Assembly: GCF_030867145.1 (NCBI RefSeq)
Contig: NC_134418.1
Span: 7,994,802 to 8,058,801 of the forward strand
Reading direction: 5' to 3'
Source: Opisthocomus hoazin
Lineage: Eukaryota > Chordata > Aves > Opisthocomiformes > Opisthocomidae
Length of the DNA stretch: 64,000 bases
Shown here: one piece after another, positions 15,001 through 26,100 of the stretch
Numbering within the stretch: the first letter of the stretch is position 1
Layout of the letters: each line of letters starts with the position of its first letter
Notes under the pieces: generated by a model
The model's input: the letters and a program-made list of their open reading frames with translations, nothing else
The model's database searches: none
Told to the model about the DNA's origin: nothing
Position numbers and translations under genes: made by a program

Positions 15001-16840
15001 TTTATTGATGTGATGTTTCAGCTTGTTTTCTCAACCTACAGTCACAAAACACGCTCTGCCTGCGTCAAGAATTTACCACAGAAAAAGTGAACTGGTGAAG
15101 CCAGAACCAGAGCCACAAAGATTATCAGAGCCATGAAGACAGTTACTGAATTTGTGTGGAAACCGCTGCAGTGAGCAGCAATTCAGAACTCATTCCATTC
15201 TCTGGACATACTTCTTCACATCTTTGAATGACAGGACGCATTATTCGTTCTTGCTTGTTCTGTAGAACTAGCATACATGACTCCTTCCTATATGATTCCT
15301 TCCAGGGAATCTTCAGAAAAGTCCCGTTTATAGCCACAACTCTGCAGCTTTATCAGCTGCACATTTTGCCTTCGTTCATAACTGTTCAATTGACAAGGGC
15401 AGGGGGGTGGGGAGGGAGAGAGGACAGAGAAGCAAAACTAATAAAACCCAGATATTTCTCTTGATTGTAGAATGTAACTTTCAGCAATTATAAAAGCTAT
15501 AGTATGACCTTGCAGACTTGGATGATGACTCTGCAGTGCAATAAAATAGAAATCAGAAAGAATACCATCTTGTAATCCAGACAAACAGAAAACTATTGGG
15601 GCAAAATTAATGTGGAAGCTGGCAATCATACTTTACTAGCTTAATTTTTCAAGCTATTCTAGCTCATCTGGAACTAAGGGAGAGCAGGAATTTTAAAAAG
15701 TCACACCATGCTCCTTTACTTGTATATGTCTGTGGTACGTAAAAATGAATATTTCAAAAGGAAGTTTGCTTGAAAGGAAATTTACTTAGAAATCCCATCT
15801 AAAATTTGAGGTATAAAAATATTAGGGAGGAGAAAACACACATTTTCCCATGGTAAAAAACTAAAAGCAGTTTTACATTGAAATAAGGGAAATGTGAAAC
15901 TTAAAATTTATCATGGAAGCCCCTGCTCTAGAGATGTTCACAAAACAGGTGTTTCTCCACCTATTTTACTCTCATTCAAGGAGCACACTTGCTATTTAAA
16001 ACTCCTTGCAGTACCTAGCTAGGGAGACAATGCAAGAAGGATGAAATCAAATTCAGAGATACTAAGAACAATCATTCACTCTTCTGTATTTTAGATGAAC
16101 TAACATTTCGTCTCAGCATCACAAAAAACTTCTTTATACTCCTCTTCCTGTTCTAACTTTTTCTTTAGCCAAGCAAAACATTTCAACCCAAAAGAAATTT
16201 CTCATTTACTCAGGGGACTTTATCTCAAAAAAACAGCTTTTAGTTTTATTATTTTTAAAATAGACCAGGTAAAGTTAGGGCCAAAACAAGACAAAATAAA
16301 GGTGCATGTTTGATGACCCAGTCATACCACAATTTTGCCAGACATACCTAGTAAAGGTGGGAATTTCAACTTAAGATTTATTCTCAAAAAATATTTACCA
16401 AAAGAAAAAGGTTGCATTCTGGCACCTGTCTTTCAGAGTCTTTGGTTGCTATTCTTGTGTGAGAGTAAAGGTAGTCTCCACTGTGTCTTGTCTCTCCATC
16501 TCAGTTCCCCTATTTTATTCCATTTTTAGGAAGAAATCATTGCTACCTAAATCACATGGTAAACTTCTTGCACTGTGGACTAGACAGCGTATTATGAGCT
16601 CAGCAGAGTCTGCTAGAAAGTAATATCCTGCAGACCTTATCCCTTTCAACAGTGCAAACAGAAAGTGATCTGTTGAGTAAGAAACAAAATTTGGGATTTT
16701 GGAATCAAAAATCTATAAATCAATGTTTTTTTCAGGACTGGAGCTCATCTCCAATACTCTGCAGGTGCAAACATTTAAAAATAGAGTTCTGCTGCAGCTC
16801 AATGTATTCACAACAAAAAATGCTCATTAAATATATAATC
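1..16840. other. Gene-free, repeat-poor flank downstream of RNF212
   Basis: I find no exon with splice sites and protein-family resemblance on either strand. The open frames are short (the longest is about 120 codons, at 3795-4157), mutually overlapping and without recognisable domains. No CR1 tail or other interspersed repeat stands out, unlike the rest of the window. Notable sub-features are a 53-bp tandem duplication at 11538-11643, two small CpG-rich clusters near 5.80 and 6.10-6.17 kb, and several stretches whose base composition resembles conserved non-coding DNA. By human synteny the next gene in this direction should be FGFRL1, but I see no FGFRL1 exon, so this is probably intergenic DNA. 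An untranslated lncRNA cannot be excluded. Confidence 0.6.
11538..11643. repeat. 53-bp pyrimidine-rich tandem duplication (two copies)
   Basis: Positions 11538-11590 and 11591-11643 are adjacent copies of a 53-base unit. I see one difference between them: a G in the first copy is an A in the second, within CCCGCCC versus CCCACCC. The plus strand is almost pure C/T. The near-identity indicates a recent duplication or a young minisatellite likely to vary in copy number. Confidence 0.9.
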
Positions 16841-16864
16841 ATGTTTTGTCTTAATTAAAGTCTG

Positions 16865-16870
16865 TTTATT
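16865..16870 (-). terminator. RNF212: Poly(A) signal AATAAA of RNF212
   Basis: Plus-strand TTTATT reads AATAAA on the minus strand, about 230 bases beyond the RNF212 stop codon at 17097-17099. It is the first canonical hexamer that I noticed after the stop and gives a short, ordinary 3' UTR. Cleavage would be expected around 16840-16855. Its use is inferred. Confidence 0.6.
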
Positions 16871-17096
16871 TATACATTTTAAGCTAAAATTTCTAAAAAC
16901 AGTGAGACGATTTTGTACTCCTGTTTAAAACTACAGTAGATGTTAGTCAACAAGATTGATGATGTTTTAAATACATTATTAATGCTGAATAGTTAAATGT
17001 TTTATGTCAATTTGACATTTTATAGAAATTACAAATACTTTGGTACACAAAGACTGTGTAGGGCTTCTCCAGATGCTTATTGACCAAAATATTTGC

Positions 17097-17134
17097 TTAT
17101 CTTTCTGTTGAACGTCCTCCAAAATTAGTCGATC
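17097..17134 (-). CDS. RNF212: RNF212 terminal coding exon 12
   Basis: After the acceptor TTATTCCAG, the exon supplies two bases completing Gly294, then [11 protein letters not shown] and TAA. The peptide resembles the mouse RNF212 segment following LQRQ (GSASPRGMDTEK). The exon is joined to exon 11 through the GC-AG intron 17135-19547 in the correct phase. Support is the phase, the acceptor, the residue similarity and a nearby AATAAA. No transcript was available. Confidence 0.75.
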
Positions 17135-20100
17135 CTGGAATAAGAATACAAGTACAAACAGAAAAAAAATCAGTAAGATTAAGGGAAGATTATTTTGGTA
17201 ACTTATTTAAGAAAAAGAGAAAGTGAAAATTATCAAAAATTTAAAATAAAACCCATACATCTTGATGAGAACTTTTGTATCGTTCTTCCTATGACTCTAA
17301 ATATGCTCCTTTATATCTATGTAAAAGAATTAGGTTTCTCTTTCCGTAAAAGCATTTTTGTCATATTTCAATTTTAGCTACACAAGTGAATGTCCAAAGC
17401 ATTGTTCTGCATATGAACTGCAATGAACTTGTAAATGTATAGCTCAAAGAAGACTAATACTTAAGTTCAATATAGCTGCTTTTTCTTTAACTTCCATTTC
17501 TACTGCATTATTTACAGATACTATCAGGCTCACGCATTATTTCACATGCGATGTCACTGTCCAGAAATTCCACAAGAAAAACAACTACGATGTAAGCTTC
17601 CACAAGCTATAAGCATTCATAACTTCAGTATGAGGGAGTTTCTTAAAATATCTTTGTTTTGGTTTCATGAAGTTTCTTGAACTCCGAACTACTTGGGATG
17701 TGCCACTCTTGGAATACAAAGGTCACATTCATTAACATTGACTGCAAAATTCTTTATAGCTGAATTATCCTTTTGGTGTAAATATCAAAGATTTCACTTG
17801 CGATGTAAACTCTGCAGTATGAAGTAATAATTTTCTAAGAAGTGATTCATCAGGGTGCTAGATAATCTCATCCAGGCTCCCTTTCCTGCAAAAGGTTGGA
17901 CCAGATGATCTTTCAAAGTGTCCTCCAACATGGGCTGCTCTATGATTCTACGATTCTATGATTTTATGAATTAATCTGCCCCAGTGCAATCCCTGCCTAC
18001 ACCCCTGATATATATGCAGCTACTTTTTCTAGTTTTATGATGCACTCAACAAATAACACCCCAGACTATCTCCCATTTTACTGTCACTTGCAGACACTTA
18101 TGTGGGTGTCTTCATACCTAGATCTGTAAGAAATGTGAAGCTGAGACAGAAAATTTGGCAAATAAGAGAATAGTACTAGGACTGAAAAAATCATGGGATT
18201 GGGAAGATTACTGCCAAAGTCTGCAACAGGGTAATAGGTAAGAAATTAAGTCAGTATCATACAGAATATGGGAAAAATTGCCAGCAACTAATAATCCTAA
18301 ATATCATCTAAACCTTTCCTTCCAAACTGTGAAAAAGGAGAGCATGTGACAGAGAAATACAATTAAATAAATAATAATAATAAAAATGAAAGACTAGAGA
18401 ATGCTTTTGTCTTCTTTAATTTTCTCTTCATTTCCTTATTTTTTGCTTTTTTGTTGGTTCCATTTGCTGTAACTGTCCAGTGCATCTCTTCTCTACTTTT
18501 CTTGCTTCACAGGAAGAAGAGCCTTTGCTGTCCTCTCTTCTTTTCCTTTGGTCCATCTTGGTTCCTCTTTCACACTAATATTCTGCATTCTTATCTCCAT
18601 TCTTCCTAAATTCTTTAATCTGCTTCCTCTATAGCATTTGTCCTGTCCCATGCACTGTTCTGATCTCCTTTTCTACTCCCAACCCTTTTAACACCCTCAC
18701 CTTTTTTTCTGTTCCTTAACATATCTTTCTTCCGCTTTTCTGTCTAATCATCTGCTCATTCCCTATCCATTGTTCATCTTCAGAATGAGTTCAGTCTTTT
18801 GTTCATTTCCATTAATAGCTGCTAGTTCCTAATCACCTGGTGACCACTATTTCACCCTTACTCTCAGAATACTGCAGTTTCCTTTTATGTTTGGTTTTTC
18901 TCTGCTGGACACAGTGAGATGTCAACTGTCACCCGCTTTCTACAACATGCCATTCAGTCCTATAGGAACTATCTCCCATTCATTCTTTTCATTCTAGACA
19001 TTTTTTTCCTTCTTTCCCCTGTGTCAGCTCCGTTATTCTGCTTTATTGAAGTACTCCTGTTGACTATCTCAGTCTTGCTATGACTCCCACTGAGTTCACT
19101 GCACTTCCTTCACTCATGTTTTTCTTTTCGCTACTCCTTACTTGAGATTTGTTGCAAGATTAGTTTTTGCCAAATTGTTATATGCTTTGCATTATTTTGA
19201 ACTGGTATTTTTTTCTAGAAAACAATTATGGACATTATCAGATTTAGACCTCTGCTAAAAGATCATTCTGAGGTGAAGCAAGAACACATTTTCACAGCAG
19301 ATATTATATTGCACAGAAGACTAAGGCAAAATACTGATCATAAACATCAACATTTTTCATATTTTGCTGATAGCCTACTTCCAACTTTGACATATCATTT
19401 CAATAGCAACAATATCATTTTTGTGTCGCTTAATTTATTGCTTATTTACTATTCTCCAGTAAATAAGTAATAAGTATATGTTATGCTGAAAATTTTTCAG
19501 GAAGTGTTGATTTTATATGATGTTTTGATTTTATAAAATACACTTGCCTAAATGTTGTCTTTGCAGAAGTCCAGAGATGGTAATTGGATGTCTTGTTGCA
19601 GATGACTGTGGGGAAGGTGATGTTAATGGGTACAACTGAGGGGTTCTGAAATCAGAAGTAGCCCATGATCCCCTTCTACTACTTTGTGATCCAGATGATG
19701 ATGTAAGTGAGCATCCACTATGTGGTAGTCTTATAGGTGTGGATCTGTTAATGAAATTAATTCATGGATATGATTTCAGGCTACTCTCATAGCACAAGAG
19801 ATTTCAAAAACACTTAAATTCATAGTGCAAGTATTTTAACAGAAAATGCTATAAATTATTGTGTTCTACATATTCCTTATCAGATTTTTACTTCTTTAAG
19901 ATTTTTAGATATTTTAAAAAGCAGAAGGACAAAACAAATAATATGAGAATCAGAGGTGGATAAAAACAAATATTTTGTTACATATGTTTAAAATTTGTGC
20001 AAGGAAGACATATTTGGCTTAAAGATTATAGAGAACAAGAGGTTACTTTTTCTGGAACCATTTTAAGCTTTTTCTTGATGCTAATAATTCTCACAGTCTG

Positions 20101-23100
20101 AGACATTTTCCATGTTCAGAGTAAAAACCTGAGACACTTGCCACATGCTACATGTAGATATTCAGGTTATTCAGAGAACAGCTCTTGTTGCATTTTCTTA
20201 CTATAAAATTACTACCCTTTGTGTAAAAGTATCAGGACTACAGATATTCACAGCTACAGGGACTCAGATTATCTCTGCACATTTTTGAAGAAAGTGATTT
20301 CAAAATAAAACCTTCCAACATGAACAGACACATTCATATAGATGATAGCTAGCCTACACAATAACATTTCTTCAGATACAGGATATAACCTTTAAATGTA
20401 CAGATTAATACAGGCCAGACAAAAGAAATCTCAGTCTCTTATAAGACCCAGTAATATCTTGAAAAAGTATTTAATTACCTTGTCAACCCTGCTCTATTAT
20501 TTTGACTTGACATTATTCCAGATGACTGAGAGCTTCTGCAAGATACACTACCTGTAAGAATTGAAATTTAGAAAACAGAACCAACATGTATTAGTCATTT
20601 TATTTAGGAGATAACTTCAAAAACAAAGATTAGTACTTTAATTGCTTTATGTGGGACAATTCCATGATCAGTTTATTCAAAAATTTGAAATGGTGCACAA
20701 TTACAATAGACAATGAAAGATGAGGAATTGGCTGACAAAATAAAGACAGAATCACAGAATCACAGAATCACAGAATGGTAGGGGTTGGAAGGGACCTCTG
20801 TGGATCATCTAGTCCAACCCTCCTGCTGAAGCAGGGTCACCTACAGCAGGCTGCACAGGATCTTGTCCAGGCAGGGCTTGAATACCTCCAGAGAAGGAGA
20901 CTCCACAACCTCCCTGGGCAGCCTGTTCCAATGCTCCGTCACCCTCAGAGGGAAGAAGTTCTTCCTCATGTTCAGATGGAACTTCCTGTGATTCAGTTTG
21001 TGCCCGTTGCCCCTTGTCCTGTCGCTGGGCACCACTGAAAAGAGTCTGGCCCCATCCTCCTGACACCCACCCTGCAGATATTTATAAGCATTTATTAGGT
21101 CCCCTCGCAGCCTTCTCTTCTTCAGGCTGAACAAGCCCAGCTCCCTCAGCCTTTCCTCCTAGGAGAGATGCTCCAGTCCCCTCATCATCCTTGTAGCCCT
21201 CCGCTGGACCCTCTCCAGTAGCTCCTCATCCTTCTTGTACTGGGGAGCCCAGAACTGGACACAGGACTCCAGATGGGGCCTCACCAGGGCAGAGTAGAGG
21301 CGGAGGAGAACCTCCCTCGACCTGCTGGCCACACTCCTCTTAATGCACCCCAAGATCCCATTGGCCTTCTTGGCAACCAGGGCACACTGCTGGCTCATGG
21401 TCAACCTGTTGTCCACCAGCACTCCCAGGTCCCTCTCCACAGAGCTGCTCTCCAGCAGGTCCACCCCAAGCCTGTACTGGTTGTTCCCTCCCAGGTGCAG
21501 GACCCTGTACTTGCCCTTGTTGAACCTCATCAGCTTCCTCTGCGCCCAACTCTCCAGCCTGTCCAGGTCATGCTGAATGGCAGCACAGCCTTCTGGTGTA
21601 TCTACCACTCCTCCCAGTTTTGTGTCGTCAGCAAACTTGCTGAGGGTACACTCTAACTCTTCATCCAGGTCATTGATAAAGAACTTGAACAAGACTGGGC
21701 CAAGTACAGACCCCTGGGGGACACCACTAGTTACCAGCCTCCAACTAGACACAGTGCCACTGATGACAACCCTCTGAGCTCTGCAATTCAGCCAGTTCTC
21801 AATCCACCTCACTGTCCACTCATCCAGCCCACAATTCCTGAGCTTCCCTAGGAGGATGTTGTGGGAGACCGTGTCGAAAGCCTTGCTGAAGTCTAGGTAG
21901 ACAACATCCATGGCTCTCCCCTCATCTACCCAGTCAGTCATGCCATCGTAGAAAGCTATCAGATTGGTCAGGCATCATTTTCCTTTGGTGAATCCATGCT
22001 GACTACTCCTGATAACCTTCTTTTCCTCCACTTGCTTCATGATGACCTCCAGGATAAGCTGGAGAAAGGATTCAAATAGGCCTAAAAATTAATAATGTGC
22101 TTTTACACAATTATTAATAATCAGTAGATTAATCCTACATAGAGTTTGGCTGTCACAAAAACATCATATTGCACCATTCCTGCAAATCTTTTTCTAGTTA
22201 AACATATATATGTTGGTTTCTTTCACCTTCTCTCATTTATCAGACTACTATTAGACTATCAAGATAGCCCTGCTGAGGTGCTCCAGTTCTTCAGCTATTC
22301 TTTTTTGCACCGTCTATCTGTGACAAGAAGACTTTCTCTAGTACACACTTGCCCTTACTTTTGCAAGCACACTTTGATTCATTCAACTTTGTCCACTGCA
22401 AAGCTTTATGGGTTGATTCTGAAACATGCTGAACACATAACTGTTCTACATATAATTTTACTGTCTAATTAAATGTCTATTTATATTTAGACACAATAAA
22501 AAAAGTTAACCTCAATTCTCGCTATCTTGTTGTCCATAAATTTATAGGCAAGCATGCATTTAGGTAGGATCTGAACATACAAATCAACGTAACATAGAAA
22601 AAGAAATTTCTTCTTCTTCATTATAATTGCATTGCAGTTGCATTTGTCTTTATTTTGGGATGTTTACTCCATACAAAAACATAGGAGTGCTAAAAGCTCC
22701 TTATGTGGCTGGAGGTGGATTCTATTAACTGCTGAAGCCAGGTGAAAGACTGCCTGTGAATGGACTGTTACAGAAACATGGTGAAAGTAAAACCAGGAAT
22801 GGGAGGGACACTTGAATGTTAGACCCACAGAGCATTAGGAATTCTGAGAGACTCCTCACAAATAAACAGTCTTCAAGCAGTAATTTCAATAAGCTGTTAT
22901 TCGTGTCTTATTTACATCAGAGTGTTACCCAAGATGTGCAACAGCCCAGGAATGAAAGGAAGTACAGGCAGGCAAAATGAGTTAGATATTATTACAGTGA
23001 TATTGTGGGAGAAAAAAAGAACCTTTCTGAAGAAATTCTTGATCTCAACTTTACTACCTTGCTTTTTTTATTAAATACTGTTGTAACTTCCACCTAGTTT

Positions 23101-26100
23101 CCCCTTTTTCTTCATGTGATATTTAACATGACATTATGGGCAATATTAACTCTGGTAACTAAACAAATGAAATTATGAAGGTTACTAGAAGGTCAACAAC
23201 ATATAACGCAAGTATGCCTGTTCTGTTCAACCATACACGCCACTACGGTATTTTCTTTGCAACAGTTCACTATGATTGCTCAGCAAAAATAATTCTGATT
23301 ACAAGTAATTATTTGTACAGAGTAGGTCAGTACTAGAAAGACTTACTTCATTTTTCATTTTTAACCATTTCCCATGTGCTGGATCGACATCTACATGAGA
23401 AGTTCCTTATACCTCAACACAATTCAGGTTTGCTTAGTGAATTTCTAATGTATGGATTTTAATTTATTAATCCTCTTCACACAAATGTTATCCAATTACA
23501 AACTTTATTTTTACTCACCCATACGTCCATCTTGTGGTGGAGTTATTAATGATAATCTCATTGGACCAGTCGGTGTCTCAAGCTAAATGAATGGTAAGGC
23601 ATTAATTACAGTATAGTAAGTATGTTAATAATTAAGGTATTTTAAACAATAGTGTCACATTTTTGAGGTCTATAAAGCCTGCAGATTTCTGGCGCTCTCT
23701 GCTGCCAGTTTTGTTCATAGCACTAAAATGCAAAACCTCAGAATTAAGTTACTGTTTTTAGAGATCTAGGGGGCAGGAGGGAAAGTACGTATTTTAGTTT
23801 TATTTCAAGAAGTCCCCTCTGTCACATTCAGATAAGAAAAATTTCAGACACTTACATCATCTTCTGTGCTGAGATTCCATTCTTAAGCTAGCATCTCTTC
23901 CTGGATGTTACCACTCCTATCAGAATACTAATACCGTGCAAAGTTCCTGCCTGCATTCTCATCTTAGAGATGTCATTCAAAGCTTGCAATTCCCTACTTA
24001 AATATTAGGTTCTAACATTGCTTTCAGACCATTGACTTCTATACCTAGCTTTTTCTTAACATGTGAAGATACTATATACAAGTTGATGCCCCTAAGTATA
24101 GACAGAAAAAAGATCACCTGATCAAGCAGCAAGGAAAATTGATTATGAAAGGTGAAATATAGTAAATGGCTTTATATGTGGCTTAAAAAAAACCTTTATC
24201 CATCATCAGTGAAATTAATGTTTTGAAAATCAGTGTGATGTGAAGAGTGTTAAGTGATTCACCTCTTGTAATTTAAAACATCTGCAACGACAGCATTTAC
24301 ATCCCACCTGATCCCCCAAAATTCCCCTTATGGTGAAGGAGGAGAAACAGAAATGACACCAGTAAGTTTCCTTTAGCATGAGAAGAATCACACATACTAC
24401 TCCATGGGTTATACCTATGAATATAGGTCTATCTACGGATATAACCAGTCTATAGGCTATAAAGGAAATTCTGAAATGCTAGCACAGATCTGCACTGCAG
24501 ACATCTACATGAGATCTGCTGAAGTTGGAAATCTGACATATATTTCCATTCCTTCATATATTAGAACTTAAATTTTATTGCAACTCTCAGTTTTATACAT
24601 TAGCAACATTTATTTTGGAAACAGTTACAATTTTTATGGTATAAACATACCCTGATTTCAAGAATTTGCCATTTAATTTAGCATCAGAAGTTTAAAAGCC
24701 TGTACATGGCATATGGAGAATATAATTCTGGAAATCAATGTTGTAATTTATTTCCTTTTGGTTCCTTTTCAGGGAGTATCTGACTTCTGCTAAGCATCAA
24801 GCATAGCTGAAATCAGCATGTACATAAGAACTGTTTTCAAGGGGGACATATCCTATTTTTTGCGGTATTAATTGTAGGTGAAATCATAAGCATATATACG
24901 TATATATACACATATATACAAATGTATAAAAACCACTTACTTTCCTCATTGGTGAAGGTACAGAATCAATCTCCATTGACTCCATTCTTACAACAAAGGT
25001 CAAAATAAGTATGACATTGTAAGAAAAATAACACATTCATTATAATGACTAAAAATACATTGTATTCTCACATTAAATTTGACTAATAATGGAAAAACAC
25101 AATGCATAAAGCATAACACATATGAGTGTTTAGGACTTGTTCCAAAAGCCACTAGCAGTAAGAAAAATCTATCAATTGATTCTAGGCTTTGGTTTAGAAA
25201 TGCACAAAGTTATTTTATGATTAGCGTTGTTAGTCTTGTATTTAAGTTAGAATAAATATGCATATTTGTATATTCATTACTTGTCTCCTCAGCAAGCGCA
25301 TTCTGAAATGTTATTTTTTTAAAAAAACAAATTCACAATCACAGGTATAAAAATCTTTTAGCTTGAGCAAGCTGTGTATTCAATTTATTTAAAATTTAAC
25401 AAGCCTTACCAGAGTTCACTGCATCTAACTTCAGACAACCACAATGTACCTATAGGTGTCTGTACAAGTCATTTAGTTTTTCACTACAGTCAGTGGGAAG
25501 CATTCCTCACTAATTGATCAATCTATCTATCTACCTATGTATCTATCTATGTGTCTGTCTATCTATCCATCTATCTATCCAGAAAGTCTTTAGAATGAGA
25601 TGAATCATGCCTTAGATTTATTTCCACTGAGTATAAAGGCAGTCTATACAAGCAGTTATTATGTACACTTGGACAGATAACATCCTCCCCAGTTCTTTCA
25701 TACTTACAAGTTTGCAGAAACGAAACACAAAATCAGAAAATATACTTATTTTAAACTCACTACAAAAAAAATGGCTTTGAGTATAAAATATCAGTATGTT
25801 GTCACTGTTAAGTTTTGTAACGAAAATTAACAGATTTGTACCTACATTTCAGAAGTAGAAGGATGACTAGGATGAAGAGAACATGAAGAATAACCATTCT
25901 GGATTCTTGAAGGAACTAAAGTCATTAATAAATTCAGTATTAGAACATAGCTATATCCAGCAAGATGTATTCCATAGTTAGTGTCATAAACCAACACTTC
26001 TTACTGGAAAGTGGATTTCTACTTGTACTGGAAAATGGTAGTTGTGTAGTTTGTTCGGGAGGTTTCATACTGAAGGGGAAACATAAGAAACAACAGATAT

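Noticed and set aside
20775-21777. Several plus-strand frames across CR1 copy A
   Set aside because: They are antisense shadows of the CR1 reverse-transcriptase frame. The same applies to 62847-63290.
22100-22135. Small AT palindrome around ATTAATAAT
   Set aside because: Imperfect and short, as expected by chance in AT-rich DNA.
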